Source: G965197005 sp965197005
GTDB lineage: Bacteria > Pseudomonadota > Gammaproteobacteria > Pseudomonadales > Oceanobacteraceae
Direction: 5' to 3'
Assembly (NCBI GenBank): GCA_965197005.1
Contig: OZ239982.1
Coordinates: 1,488,001-1,552,000, forward strand
DNA length: 64,000 nucleotides
Below are positions 17,405 through 28,111 of the stretch, one piece after another. The first letter of the stretch is position 1. Each line of letters opens with the position of its first letter. The notes below the pieces were generated by a model. The model was not told the origin of the DNA. It made no database searches and saw only the letters and a program-made list of their open reading frames with translations. A program made the translations under genes and the position numbers.

Positions 17405-17628
17405 TATAACCCTAAACTTCCTCATCTACCACAAGTAAAGTAGATGAAAATTAACAGCTCAGGATAACCAAACAATCGCCGGTTCGCTTGAGAATCTCAT
17501 TTTATATTCTCATGTGTCCAAATTTTTAAAGAACTATAAAAATAAGACTTAATTAAAATTAAACCTTATCCTTACTTCTAACAATAGATATTCGTGTGAG
17601 CACTTACATGCAATGTGCAAACTTCGTT
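17405..17628 (-). other. 16S-23S spacer without tRNA; boxA element
   Basis: The spacer is only ~224 bp and contains no tRNA on either strand. A boxA-like antitermination element, GTTCTTTAAAAATTTGG on the minus strand, lies at about 17519-17536. GATATTCGTGTG near 17590 is complementary to the leader segment at 19325-19336 and would form the 16S processing stalk. Confidence 0.8.
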
Positions 17629-19166
<1,538 letters not shown>

Positions 19167-19339
19167 TTTATACTGTTGCTGATTTATCTTTCAATAATCC
19201 AGCTAATCATTTGCTCCAGAAAAACTCTTTTGACGAGTATCTTTCTGTCGCTTTGTACATCAATTAACTTATTGCCAATTAACGTACTTTTTGCTTGTGT
19301 TTTACAACACTACAGAAAGTACCCACACGAATATCTTTG

Positions 19340-19360
19340 TTAATTTTTTAAAGAACTCTA
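19340..19360 (-). promoter_or_regulatory. rrn leader boxA antitermination element
   Basis: On the minus strand GAGTTCTTTAAAAAATTA closely matches the E. coli rrn boxA (GCTCTTTAACAATTTA-type) and the spacer copy at about 17530. The position between promoter and 16S is as expected for Nus-dependent antitermination. Confidence 0.7.
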
Positions 19361-19419
19361 ACTTAAAACAGGGCATTTTTTTACTTTGCAAATGCCTGTC
19401 TGCGTTAGCGAGGTGGCGT

Positions 19420-19447
19420 ATTCTAATGACTTTAAAACTTTCGTCAA
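19420..19447 (-). promoter_or_regulatory. rRNA operon promoter
   Basis: On the minus strand TTGACG (19447-19442), a 16-bp spacer and TAGAAT (19425-19420), followed by the GC-rich discriminator ACGCCACC typical of growth-rate-regulated rrn promoters. An AT-rich UP-like stretch lies upstream. Confidence 0.85.
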
Positions 19448-19490
19448 CTACTTTTTTAGTTTTATTTCATTTTCTTTGTAACGCTTTGTT

Positions 19491-19516
19491 TAAAACCTCA
19501 TAAAACCGAGGTTTTA
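19491..19516 (-). terminator. Terminator of pssA
   Basis: Stem TAAAACCTC / GAGGTTTTA around a loop of eight bases, lying 15 bases after the pssA stop and ahead of the rrn promoter. The T-rich flanks on both sides allow either direction. Confidence 0.7.
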
Positions 19517-19530
19517 TAGGATTATTAAAG

Positions 19531-20337
19531 CTATGGTTGTTTTTTGCGCTTGGATAAAAACTCATAAACATAAAATAAAGGACCAGATAGCGCATAGCCT
19601 AAAAAGATGATTAATAAAACACTTGCAGGATCTAAAGAGACGATAACAAATACCATCATTACCGCAATAAGTGCAATAAAAGGAACCTTGCCTGTAATAT
19701 CAAGCCCTTTAAAGCTGTGATATTTCACATTACTTACCATCAGCAAACCTGCGGCGGGTACAATAATTGCCATTAACCAATTCACATCTACCCCTGCTAA
19801 TTGCATTTCGGTAAATATCCAGACCGTGCCTGCTACTAAAGCGGCGGCAGCTGGGCTTGGCAAACCAATAAAAAAGCGTTTGTCTGCATGGGCTATTTGC
19901 GTGTTAAAACGAGCCAAGCGCAAGGCGGCACCTGCCACATAAACAAAGGCGGCCACCCAGCCTATTTTACCCAAACCCTGTAATGACCAACTAAATGCGA
20001 CTAACGCTGGGGCAATACCAAAAGAGACCATATCAGATAAACTGTCGTATTCAGCGCCAAAGTCTGTTTGAGTATTGGTTAGTCTTGCTACTCGTCCATC
20101 TAGCCCATCTAATAACATTGCCAAAAAAATAGCTACGGCAGCATTGATATAATCGCCATTCATACTGGCAATAACGGCATAAAAGCCTGAAAAAAGCGCA
20201 CCTGTGGTAAATAAGTTGGGCAATAGATAAATACCTTTACCGCCAGGGTGTTTGAGTTTTTTCTTAGTTTCTTCAGCGGCTTCTTTATTTAAGCTAGAAG
20301 CGATGTCTGACTTATTATCAGAACTATCTGGCTGCAT
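19531..20337 (-). CDS. pssA: CDP-diacylglycerol--serine O-phosphatidyltransferase
   Basis: Integral membrane enzyme that makes phosphatidylserine, the precursor of phosphatidylethanolamine. The CDP-alcohol phosphotransferase signature DGLDGRVARLTNTQTDFG followed by EYDSLSDMVSFG supplies the D-G-A-R-G-D-D pattern. About seven membrane helices follow a charged ~50-residue N-terminus. I chose the ATG at 20337 because GGAG lies six bases before it; the upstream ATG at 20370 (279 residues) has no such site. This is the Bacillus/Pseudomonas membrane type, unlike the peripheral E. coli enzyme. Stands alone between rrn and ilvC. Confidence 0.93.
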   Translation of the reverse strand: MQPDSSDNKSDIASSLNKEAAEETKKKLKHPGGKGIYLLPNLFTTGALFSGFYAVIASMNGDYINAAVAIFLAMLLDGLDGRVARLTNTQTDFGAEYDSLSDMVSFGIAPALVAFSWSLQGLGKIGWVAAFVYVAGAALRLARFNTQIAHADKRFFIGLPSPAAAALVAGTVWIFTEMQLAGVDVNWLMAIIVPAAGLLMVSNVKYHSFKGLDITGKVPFIALIAVMMVFVIVSLDPASVLLIIFLGYALSGPLFYVYEFLSKRKKQP

Positions 20338-20478
20338 ATCATTCTCCAATATAAAGTTGTTGAGCTGCATTCTAATCTGCTAAGCAATAAATTTACAGTC
20401 TATTTTAATAACGATGATTTACCTCTAGGCATAATTCCCCTACTATATGTGCTTTTAATTTAATCGTAGGAGATAAGC

Positions 20479-21963
20479 ATGGGAAATTACTTTAACTCAT
20501 TAAACTTGCGTGAGCAGCTAGATCAGCTTGGGCGTTGTCGGTTTATGGATAAAGATGAGTTTATTAATGAGGCCGAATATCTAAAAGGCAAAAAGGTCGT
20601 GATTGTCGGCTGTGGCGCACAGGGTTTAAACCAAGGCATGAATATGCGTGATTCTGGTTTAGATATTTCTTATGCTTTGCGTGAGAGTGCCATTAGTGAG
20701 CAACGTCAATCTTGGAAAAACGCCACCGAAAACAGCTTTAATGTAGGCACCTATGAAGCACTTATCCCCACCGCCGACCTTGTTGTTAACCTTACCCCTG
20801 ACAAACAGCATTCACAGGTTGTACAAGCGGTCATGCCTCTTATGAAACAAGGTGCATGCTTAGGTTATAGTCATGGTTTTAATATTGTTGAAGAGGGTAT
20901 GCAAATTCGTGATGACCTTACTGTTATTATGGTTGCCCCTAAGTGCCCTGGTTCTGAGGTGCGTGAAGAATACAAACGTGGTTTTGGTGTGCCTACCTTA
21001 ATTGCAGTACACCCTGAAAATGACCCTAACGAAGATGGTATCGATATTGCAAAAGCATGGGCGGCGGCAACAGGTGGTCATCGTGCTGGCGTATTGGAAT
21101 CTTCTTTTGTTGCCGAAGTAAAATCAGATTTAATGGGCGAGCAAACCATTTTATGCGGCATGTTACAAACTGGCTCTATTTTAGCTTTTGAAAAAATGGT
21201 TGAAGGCGGCATTAGTGAAGATTATGCAGCCAAACTGATTCAATACGGTTGGGAAACTGTGACTGAAGCACTTAAAATGGGCGGCATTACCAATATGATG
21301 GATCGCTTGAGCAACCCTGCTAAATTGGTTGCTTTTGATATGGCAGAAGAACTTAAAGACCTTTTGCGTCCTTTGTTTCGCAAGCACCAAGATGACATCA
21401 TCAGTGGCGAGTTTTCACGCACCATGATGGAAGATTGGAATAATAATGATAAAAACCTACTCACATGGCGTGAACAAACTGCAGAAACAGGTTTTGAAAA
21501 AGCACAATCTGGCGAAATGGAAATCAGCGAGCAAGATTATTTCGACAAAGGTATTTTCTTTGTTGCAATGGTTAAATCTGGCGTTGAGTTGGCATTTGAA
21601 ACCATGGTTGAAAGTGGGATTATTGAAGAATCTGCTTACTATGAATCCTTACATGAGACCCCTTTAATTGCCAACACCATTGCACGTAAAAAACTGTATG
21701 AAATGAACGTGGTTATCTCTGATACTGCAGAATATGGCAACTACCTATTCTCGCATGCTGCCGTCCCTTTATTGCGTGAAAAACTCATGCCACATATTCA
21801 AACTGACGTAATTGGTAAAGGCTTAGAGCTAGAAAACAACTCTGTAGATAACCAGCAATTAGTTATGGTTAATGAATCCATAAGAAACCACCCTGTGGAA
21901 TGGATTGGACAAGAACTGCGTGGCTATATGACCGATATGCAGCGTATTGTAGAAAACGCTTAA
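20479..21963 (+). CDS. ilvC: Ketol-acid reductoisomerase, long (class II) form
   Basis: Isomerises and reduces acetolactate or acetohydroxybutyrate with NADPH in valine, leucine and isoleucine synthesis. At 494 residues it is the long E. coli type with the duplicated C-terminal domain, not the ~340-residue class I form. N-terminus [20 protein letters not shown]; Rossmann loop [14 protein letters not shown] at 40-53; metal-binding acidic residues in [18 protein letters not shown] strong GTAGGAG ribosome-binding site lies ahead of the ATG and a terminator follows. No ilvB/ilvN nearby. Confidence 0.97.
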   Translation: MGNYFNSLNLREQLDQLGRCRFMDKDEFINEAEYLKGKKVVIVGCGAQGLNQGMNMRDSGLDISYALRESAISEQRQSWKNATENSFNVGTYEALIPTADLVVNLTPDKQHSQVVQAVMPLMKQGACLGYSHGFNIVEEGMQIRDDLTVIMVAPKCPGSEVREEYKRGFGVPTLIAVHPENDPNEDGIDIAKAWAAATGGHRAGVLESSFVAEVKSDLMGEQTILCGMLQTGSILAFEKMVEGGISEDYAAKLIQYGWETVTEALKMGGITNMMDRLSNPAKLVAFDMAEELKDLLRPLFRKHQDDIISGEFSRTMMEDWNNNDKNLLTWREQTAETGFEKAQSGEMEISEQDYFDKGIFFVAMVKSGVELAFETMVESGIIEESAYYESLHETPLIANTIARKKLYEMNVVISDTAEYGNYLFSHAAVPLLREKLMPHIQTDVIGKGLELENNSVDNQQLVMVNESIRNHPVEWIGQELRGYMTDMQRIVENA

Positions 21964-21981
21964 CCTATCTATCTACAAACA

Positions 21982-22010
21982 AAAACAGCCCTCGCTAGGG
22001 CTGTTTTTTT
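21982..22010 (+). terminator. Terminator of ilvC
   Basis: Stem AACAGCCCT / AGGGCTGTT with a four-base loop, followed by seven or more T. Lies about 20 bases after the ilvC stop. The A run on the other side allows use by the converging lipoprotein gene as well. Confidence 0.92.
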
Positions 22011-22057
22011 ATGCAAGCGACAATCAAAGTTACCGCCTTAAATCTTAAATTATCTCT

Positions 22058-23626
22058 TTATTTTTCGCAGATAAATGATTTTTTATATGTCGTGGGATAA
22101 TAGATATTTACTGTCCATGTGGATTTTAGTAGTCTGCCATTATCAAGATTATAATCCTCTGCCTTTAACTTTAACGCCGTAGCCAAAGCACTTAAATCCT
22201 CACCATTTGATACTTTAATCACATGAGCACCTTTACCTTGGCAATAGGGTTTTGCTTCTGACAGTTTTTTCTTCTCGTACACCACCAAATATTGCTTTCC
22301 ATTATAATTTTGCCAAGTTTCAGTACCGCCTGTTGAGCCGCCACCTGAGCTAGATTGCTTTTTGCAGATAGGGCGAGCGGAACTAGGAAAACCATACGAC
22401 TTAACTTTCCAACCACCATAGCTAGAGCCTGCATCGTATAAAAATCGTATATATTTATCATACTGCTCAACCCAATATTGTTGACTGGAGTCAAATTTTA
22501 ATGTTGTTGCAAGTGTATTGTATGGCTTTAAAGAGTCTGCATCAGCCAGACTACCGCCTGCAGCCGTACAAGCTGTTTTAGCGTTATCTTGACTGCTTCC
22601 AGCAGAGAGTATTTTATATTCGCTTCCGTTATAACTAACCCAACCGCCTGAAGCAGATGTTTTTTTCGTAAATGCCTTATTATTTTTCAGCACCTTACCT
22701 GCTTGGTTGACATTTGCTTGCTCTTTCACTCGCAGTTCAAGGTCGCCCACAGCTAATGCAATATTGCCAACTTCCAATGGTTTTTTGGGTACTTCTGTCC
22801 AGTTTTTATCCCCTGCTTTTTTATATTCATACTGGTTTGGATTGGTATAGCCTGATACATAGGTCCAATCAAAGGTGTTTTTAGTATCATCAACCACAGG
22901 AGCAGTTGCCGCAGCAGGAGTTGGCAATATGCTGGTAAACGCCTTATGGTTGCTCAGCACCTTACCTGCTGTATTTTGCTTAGGCTTGGCTTTAACACGC
23001 AGTTGCAATGCGTCTTTTGCAATATTTTGATTACCCACAGACAATGGTTTTTTATCTACCTCAAGCCAACTTTTAGCATTGCCAATGCGATATTCATAGT
23101 CTCTTACATCTACATAGCCTGTTACATTAGTCCAGTCAAAGGTATCATTGGCATCGTCAACCTGTGAGCCAGTAGGCGCAGCGGGGGTAGGCAATGTACT
23201 GGTAAATGCTGTATCACTTTTTAGTATGTTACCTGCATTATGTTTACCTGCTTGGGCTTTAACACGCACCTGTACAGCACCAGCAGCTAACGCCACATCG
23301 CCAATGCTCACAGGATTATCCCCCGCTACAGTCCAGTTAACACCGTTATCTACAGAATATTCATAATCCGAAGCTAAGGGGTAAGAGGCTAATGCCGTCC
23401 AGCCAAAGGTATTGCTACTGTCATCAACCTGTGGGTTACTAGGTGCTGCTGGTGTGATCAGCGGCTTAGGTTGCGTTGTTGGCACAATACTACTGCCGTT
23501 ATTGGTGCTTGGTGCACTTAGTGTTGGGGTATCATCATTGCTGCTGCCACCGCCACAAGCAGAGAGCAAACCAGCAATAAGCAGCACATAAAGGGGCTTG
23601 CCTAATTGAGATTGTTGCATAGTCAT
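22058..23626 (-). CDS. Lipoprotein with three Fn3-like repeats and two C-type-lectin-like domains
   Basis: 522 residues. The lipoprotein signal ends in GLLSACGGGSS (lipobox LSAC). Next come a Ser/Thr/Pro linker and three ~86-residue repeats, each running from a VDD-x-FDW-type start to VRVKAQ/LRVKAK and NxAGKxL. Two further ~95-residue domains (from about 335 and 430) start WVSYNGSEYKIL and WQNYNGKQYLVV, contain one Cys after the first helix and end PICKK and FICEK; this is the outline of a degenerate C-type-lectin fold. The domains are joined by a Ser/Gly linker. Likely a surface or outer-membrane adhesin or binding protein. Start ATGACTATG after ACAGGA. Paralogue of the next gene. Confidence 0.75.
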   Translation of the reverse strand: MTMQQSQLGKPLYVLLIAGLLSACGGGSSNDDTPTLSAPSTNNGSSIVPTTQPKPLITPAAPSNPQVDDSSNTFGWTALASYPLASDYEYSVDNGVNWTVAGDNPVSIGDVALAAGAVQVRVKAQAGKHNAGNILKSDTAFTSTLPTPAAPTGSQVDDANDTFDWTNVTGYVDVRDYEYRIGNAKSWLEVDKKPLSVGNQNIAKDALQLRVKAKPKQNTAGKVLSNHKAFTSILPTPAAATAPVVDDTKNTFDWTYVSGYTNPNQYEYKKAGDKNWTEVPKKPLEVGNIALAVGDLELRVKEQANVNQAGKVLKNNKAFTKKTSASGGWVSYNGSEYKILSAGSSQDNAKTACTAAGGSLADADSLKPYNTLATTLKFDSSQQYWVEQYDKYIRFLYDAGSSYGGWKVKSYGFPSSARPICKKQSSSGGGSTGGTETWQNYNGKQYLVVYEKKKLSEAKPYCQGKGAHVIKVSNGEDLSALATALKLKAEDYNLDNGRLLKSTWTVNIYYPTTYKKSFICEK

Positions 23627-23821
23627 TCCTGTAATAAAAAATTTGAGTTAAAAGACAAACAAAACGAATGATTATAAAATAAAAATCATACGCAGTTACT
23701 TATTTGAACGGATTATTATATATAATAACCTATTAATACAATACAGCATATTATGAAATACAATTTTTCATAAAAAGAAACTTTCTTAGATTAACTTGGC
23801 AAATAACGCTTATATATAAAA

Positions 23822-23841
23822 AAGGCGGGAAAAACCCGCCT
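23822..23841 (-). terminator. Terminator of the second lectin-like lipoprotein gene
   Basis: AGGCGGG-AAAAA-CCCGCCT stem-loop seven bases after the stop codon, followed on the minus strand by TTTTTTTA. It separates the two paralogues into independent transcripts. Confidence 0.9.
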
Positions 23842-23847
23842 GTTAGT

Positions 23848-24942
23848 TTATTTTTTTTCTGCTACACATATACGTTCAGGGTCATTATAATGAAACCAAT
23901 ATTTAGAAAAACCATCACGATATAGCGTATAACGATTAGAACCCCAATGTCCGCCTAGCCAATAACGCTTATTTTTATTTATATTAAAGTACTTAGAAAA
24001 ATGTGCTCTCCATGTTGGATTTTTTATGTTTTTTCCATCATAAGGCAATAATTTTCCAGAAAGTGCACAATGGTTATTTGCCCAATACCAAAGACTCCCA
24101 CCATCATTGCTAACTTTGTAGCATTTTCCATCTCCGCCCTCTGCTTTTTTGTATTCTTTATGATCTTTTGGGCATGTTAATGGTTTAATGGGTGCTTCAA
24201 CCTCTCCCTTTCCACCTTTAAACGCCTTATCATTGCTCAGCACCTTACCTGCTGTATTTTGCTTAGGTTTGGCTTTAACACGCAGTTGCAATGCGTCTTT
24301 TGCAATATTTTGATTACCCACAGACAATGGTTTTTTATCTACCTCAAGCCAATTTTTAGCATTACCAATGCGATATTCATAGTCTCTTACATCTGCATAG
24401 CCTGTTGCATTAGTCCAGTCAAAGGTATCATTAGCATCGTCAACCTTTGAGCCAGTAGGCGCGGCGGGGGTAGGCAATGTACTGGTAAATGCTTGATTAC
24501 TTTTTAGTATGTTACCTGCATTATGTTTACCTGCTTGGGCTTTAACACGCACCTGTACAGCACCAGCAGGTAACACCACATCGCCAATACTCACAGGATT
24601 ATCCCCCGCTACAGTCCAGTTAACACCGTTATCTACAGAATATTCATAATCCGAAGCTAAGGGGTAAGAGGCTAATGCCGTCCAACCAAAGGTGTCATTG
24701 ACATCGTCAACCTGTGTGTTACTAGGTGCTGCTGGCGTGATCAGCGGCTTAGGTTGCGTTGCTGCTGGCGTGATCAGCGGCTTAGGTTGCGTTGTTGGCA
24801 CAATGCTACTGCCGTTATTGGTGCTTGGTGCACTTAGTGTTGGGGTATCATCATTGCTGCTACCACCGCCACAAGCAGAGAGTAAACCAGCAATAAGCAG
24901 CGCATAAAGGGGCTTGCCTAATTGAGATTGTTGCATAGTCAT
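23848..24942 (-). CDS. Lipoprotein with two Fn3-like repeats and one C-type-lectin-like domain
   Basis: 364 residues. The first ~240 residues are almost identical to the neighbouring paralogue: the same signal peptide, linker and two of the three repeats. An internal duplication of ITPAATQPKPL lengthens the linker. The C-terminus is different: CPKDHKEYKKAEGGDGKCYK, LWYWANNHCALSGKLL, RYWLGGHWG and a final ERICVAEKK give four-cysteine lectin-fold spacing. About 180 bases upstream are also shared with the paralogue, so both arose by tandem duplication followed by replacement or rapid change of the lectin end. The ligand cannot be predicted. Confidence 0.75.
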   Translation of the reverse strand: MTMQQSQLGKPLYALLIAGLLSACGGGSSNDDTPTLSAPSTNNGSSIVPTTQPKPLITPAATQPKPLITPAAPSNTQVDDVNDTFGWTALASYPLASDYEYSVDNGVNWTVAGDNPVSIGDVVLPAGAVQVRVKAQAGKHNAGNILKSNQAFTSTLPTPAAPTGSKVDDANDTFDWTNATGYADVRDYEYRIGNAKNWLEVDKKPLSVGNQNIAKDALQLRVKAKPKQNTAGKVLSNDKAFKGGKGEVEAPIKPLTCPKDHKEYKKAEGGDGKCYKVSNDGGSLWYWANNHCALSGKLLPYDGKNIKNPTWRAHFSKYFNINKNKRYWLGGHWGSNRYTLYRDGFSKYWFHYNDPERICVAEKK

Positions 24943-25394
24943 TCCTGTAATAAAAAATTTGAGTTAAAAGGCAAATAGGACAAGTGATTAAAACGATAAA
25001 CATACGCAATCGCCTATTTGGAGTGGACATTGTATGCAAAAAATAAATCATTTTGTATATCTTTTAAAAAAATGCAATGTTTCGCAAAAAGAAACTTACT
25101 TAGATTAACTTAGTATTTTAAATCCCTGCTTTGCCCTGCTTGCTTTAATTTCTGCGCTTTAAATTGCCGTATTATGCCGCCCACAAAGACATAACAATAA
25201 AATCCTGACCAAAGTAATATTGTCTCAGTAGTACAAATAAATATTTAATACACCAAAGCAAGAAAAAGATAACAATACAATCAACAAACAATATAAGCAT
25301 TTATCTAAAACCAGCGACAACATTTGTCGTAACATGTTATATACTGTTTGTCATGAGGTGTTGGCTACAGGTTAGAGGTGAAAAAAACATTATT
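24943..25394. other. Spacer between lectin lipoprotein and HEPN-like gene
   Basis: The first ~180 bases are the duplicated upstream region of the lipoprotein genes (AAAAAGAAACTT and CTTAGATTAACTT occur here and near 23775). Nearer the HEPN gene are an inverted repeat CGACAA-CAT-TTGTCG (25315-25329) and a palindrome TAACATGTTA (25330-25339), which may be operator sites. No gene seen. Confidence 0.6.
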
Positions 25395-26057
25395 ATGACG
25401 TTACTTGCCGCAGAGCTAAAAAAACAACATGCTGCAAAATCTAAGCAGTTGCAAGACGCACAAAATTTACGCTTGCATCGGGCTATCAGTTGGTTGCAGG
25501 CGGCGGAGGAATGCCCTCATATTGATGGTCAGTTTGTGTTTTTATGGGTGGCGTTTAATGCCGCTTATGCAACAGAGGTAGAAAGTGGTAAAAATACAGA
25601 GAGCAAACGCTTTAGACGCTATTTAAAACGGATTATTACGCTGGATAAACAGGGGCAAATTTATACCTTGCTGTGGGAGCATTATTCTGGGGCAATTCGG
25701 TTATTGCTGGATAATCAGTATGTATTTCAGCCGTATTGGGATTGGGCAAATTCTAAACCGCAAGCTGGTTCAGGTTTACATTGGCAGGACGAGTTTAAAC
25801 AGGCAAAAGCTCGTAGTCATAAGGCGTTGGCAAATAAGGATGTGAGTATGGTATTGACGATTCTTTTTACCCGTTTATATACGTTACGTAATCAGTTAAT
25901 TCATGGTGGCGCTACGTTTAATAGTAGTGCTAATAGAGCACAGGTTAATGATGCTTGCCAGATTATGGGGGAGCTTGTGCCGCTTATTTTACAGCTTATG
26001 TTAAATAGCTCGAAAGAACTTTGGGCTAATCCTATTTATCCTTTTATATCTGAGTAA
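25395..26057 (+). CDS. HEPN-like domain protein
   Basis: 220 residues from the preferred ATG at 25395 (MTLLAAELKKQ); an ATG at 25353 would add 14 residues but has no ribosome-binding site. A mostly helical protein with FVFLWVAFNAAYATEVES near the middle and RNQLIHGG near residue 180, the R-x4-6-H motif of HEPN ribonuclease-type domains. HEPN proteins act as RNases in toxin-antitoxin and defence systems, or as inactive helical modules. No partner nucleotidyltransferase or antitoxin is visible next to it. The family call rests on the two motifs only. Confidence 0.6.
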   Translation: MTLLAAELKKQHAAKSKQLQDAQNLRLHRAISWLQAAEECPHIDGQFVFLWVAFNAAYATEVESGKNTESKRFRRYLKRIITLDKQGQIYTLLWEHYSGAIRLLLDNQYVFQPYWDWANSKPQAGSGLHWQDEFKQAKARSHKALANKDVSMVLTILFTRLYTLRNQLIHGGATFNSSANRAQVNDACQIMGELVPLILQLMLNSSKELWANPIYPFISE

Positions 26058-26058
26058 G

Positions 26059-26202
26059 GTAGAAGACGGCGTATTTTGGCAAGTCTCTGCTGCTGGCTAT
26101 GCTGCTTGCGCTAGCTTGCCTACCCTAATTAAGGAACAGGAGACTTGGCAGGCAGCAGGTGGTAAAAGCCTTGTTGAAAAAAGCTTAGTTATCTTGCGAT
26201 AG
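26059..26202 (+). pseudogene. Unidentified gene fragment, 47 codons
   Basis: Directly after the HEPN-like gene a frame shifted by +1 reads VEDGVFWQVSAAGYAACASL, continues PTLIKEQETWQAAGGK and ends VILR. The composition is protein-like, not random. It has no own start codon; its frame is open back into the end of the HEPN-like gene. It may be the 3' end of a deleted gene, or the original C-terminus of the upstream gene after a frameshift. I do not recognise the family. Confidence 0.35.
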
Positions 26203-26210
26203 CAGTAAAT

Positions 26211-26246
26211 AAAGCCCCTTGCAATTTTGTGCATTGGGGCTTTTTT
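26211..26246. terminator. Bidirectional terminator
   Basis: AAGCCCC (26212-26218) pairs with GGGGCTT (26236-26242) across a loop of 17 bases that can pair further inside (TGCAA/TTGTGCA). T run on the plus side and A run on the minus side; serves the HEPN-like gene and galE. Confidence 0.8.
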
Positions 26247-26265
26247 ATGGGTTTGTGTGGTTGTT

Positions 26266-27309
26266 TTATGAATGAAAGCCTGTGGGGTTTTTCTGTTGCC
26301 AACGCCAACTGTCTTGCACCATCTCTTTTAAGGTTTTTTCTGCTTTAAAGTTTAGTAGGGCTTGTGCTTTGCTAACGTCGGCATAGCAACTGGCAACATC
26401 TCCTGCTCGTTTAGGGGCTATTTGGTAGGCGACTTTAACTTGATTATATTGCATAAATCCTGTTACCAGTTGCAGTACACTAATGCCTGTGCCTGTGCCT
26501 AAATTAATGGCTTCTACTCCTTGTATGGGATTGCGTCCAAGCAGATTATTAATTGCTTGTAGGTGTCCGTTGGCTAAGTCTGTTACATGAATGTAGTCAC
26601 GTACGCCTGTGCCATCTATGGTGGGGTAATCGTTACCAAAAATGCTTAATTTGGGTAATTTACCAATGGCAACTTGGGTAATATAGGGCATTAGGTTGTT
26701 GGGGGTGCCTGTTGGGTCTTCTCCTATGTTGCCGCTAGTATGTGCGCCAACGGGGTTAAAATAGCGTAATAAAATAATTTGCCAAGGGCATTCACTTTGA
26801 TTGAGTGCGTCGGCTTGTGGTAAGTCTCCTAGCATTTGTTCAATGATTAGTTTGGAGCGTCCGTATGGGTTGGTTGCTGACAGTGGCATGTCTTCGGTTA
26901 AAGGCAGTGTGTTAGGTTCGCCATATACGGTAGCCGAGGAGCTAAAGACCAATTTTTTAACGCTAAACTCCTGCATAACCTGTGCTAAAGTAAGGGTTGA
27001 TTGTATGTTGTTGTCATAGTAAGACAGGGGCATATAGCAAGATTCGCCTACGGCTTTTAAGCCTGCAAAATGAATAACCGCATGCAGGTTGTATTGCTTA
27101 AAGACCGTTCTAAGCAGTGTTTTATCTCGCACATCGCCTTGTATAAAGGTGAGGCTTTTGCCAGTAATGCGCTGTACTTGCTGTAGGGATTTTTGTGAGC
27201 TATTAAGCAGATTATCAATAACCACCACCTGATAACCTGAGTTTAAGAGTGCCACGCAGGTATGTGAGCCAATAAACCCTGCACCTCCTGTTACTAAAAT
27301 GGTCTGCAT
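26266..27309 (-). CDS. galE: UDP-glucose 4-epimerase
   Basis: Interconverts UDP-glucose and UDP-galactose using tightly bound NAD, supplying galactose for surface polysaccharide. 347 residues, usual length. The NAD loop ILVTGGAGFIGSH is at 4-16, the catalytic Ser/Thr-Tyr-Lys appears as FSSSATVYGEP and NPYGRSK, and GVRDYIHVTDLANGH and LGTGTGISVLQ follow. It starts after an AAGGAGGA site, 35 bases downstream of dcd. No other sugar-nucleotide genes adjoin. Confidence 0.96.
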   Translation of the reverse strand: MQTILVTGGAGFIGSHTCVALLNSGYQVVVIDNLLNSSQKSLQQVQRITGKSLTFIQGDVRDKTLLRTVFKQYNLHAVIHFAGLKAVGESCYMPLSYYDNNIQSTLTLAQVMQEFSVKKLVFSSSATVYGEPNTLPLTEDMPLSATNPYGRSKLIIEQMLGDLPQADALNQSECPWQIILLRYFNPVGAHTSGNIGEDPTGTPNNLMPYITQVAIGKLPKLSIFGNDYPTIDGTGVRDYIHVTDLANGHLQAINNLLGRNPIQGVEAINLGTGTGISVLQLVTGFMQYNQVKVAYQIAPKRAGDVASCYADVSKAQALLNFKAEKTLKEMVQDSWRWQQKNPTGFHS

Positions 27310-27344
27310 TTTTCCTCCTTAATAAATAGCTAGCATGGCGGCTT

Positions 27345-27926
27345 TTAGTCTTTGGCAATACGACTGAAAACGGCCCCTTGTTGTCCTTTGTATTTGGCAT
27401 CGCTGCGTTTGTTGTAGGGTAATTGTGCAGGGCTTGAGAGCATTTCAAAGGAAATGGCACAAATACTCATACCAGGGCGAAGAGCCAGCGGTAGTTTACC
27501 GTTATTATAAAATTCCAATACAATCTGCCCTTGCCAGCCGGGATCTACTCGCCCTGCTGTTACATGTACCATTAAGCCTAAGCGGGCTAAAGAGCTGCGC
27601 CCATCAAGCCAACCTACTAGGTCATCGGGTACGCTGACCGATTCATAGGTTGCACCTAAAATCAGCTCACCTGGATGAATAAATAAGGCATCGTCATCGC
27701 TGATGCTGATTTCTTTACTCATAATGCGATTAATGTCTTGCTCTAGCTGTTGTTTATCGCCAGATAGGTCTAGGTGTGTGACTGAGTTATTGCTAAATAC
27801 ACGAAAGCGGTGATCAAGGCGCAAATCCACGCTAATGCCTGCAATTGCACTGTCTTTTACATTGGGGGAAATGACAATTTTACCTTCTGTCATCTGTTGT
27901 TTAATATCTATATCGGATAAGCGCAT
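27345..27926 (-). CDS. dcd: dCTP deaminase
   Basis: Converts dCTP to dUTP, the source of dUMP for thymidylate synthesis. 193 residues with the E. coli-type layout: [43 protein letters not shown], the catalytic region [14 protein letters not shown], and [14 protein letters not shown] at the end. The start has GAGGTGA upstream. Precedes galE on the same strand. Confidence 0.97.
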   Translation of the reverse strand: MRLSDIDIKQQMTEGKIVISPNVKDSAIAGISVDLRLDHRFRVFSNNSVTHLDLSGDKQQLEQDINRIMSKEISISDDDALFIHPGELILGATYESVSVPDDLVGWLDGRSSLARLGLMVHVTAGRVDPGWQGQIVLEFYNNGKLPLALRPGMSICAISFEMLSSPAQLPYNKRSDAKYKGQQGAVFSRIAKD

Positions 27927-28111
27927 AAGTCACCTCAAAAAGAGCGTGCAGTATAACCTGTGCTGGCAATGCAAACCAGTGGCGTTGAACAACTTCAAAA
28001 GACATAAACACAAAATATTACAAAACACATTAAAAAAACACCAATTAATGCTAGATTTTAAAAATAACAATCGTTTATTATTGGCGCATACTGTTTATCG
28101 GATACAATTCA

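Larger units (their letters stand above)
19167..19530 (-). other. rRNA operon leader and promoter region
   Basis: No gene. Going from pssA towards 16S it contains the pssA terminator, the rrn promoter, and a ~250-base leader with a boxA and the upstream half of the 16S processing stalk (CACACGAATATC at 19325-19336). Confidence 0.8.

Noticed and set aside
17405..17628. tRNA in the 16S-23S spacer
   Set aside because: GGTTCGC occurs on the plus strand but no cloverleaf can be built around it, and the orientation is wrong for the operon.
22058..24942. Diversity-generating retroelement
   Set aside because: The C-type-lectin-like tips and the Avd-like fold of the S23 protein invite it, but no reverse transcriptase or template/variable repeat pair is in the window.
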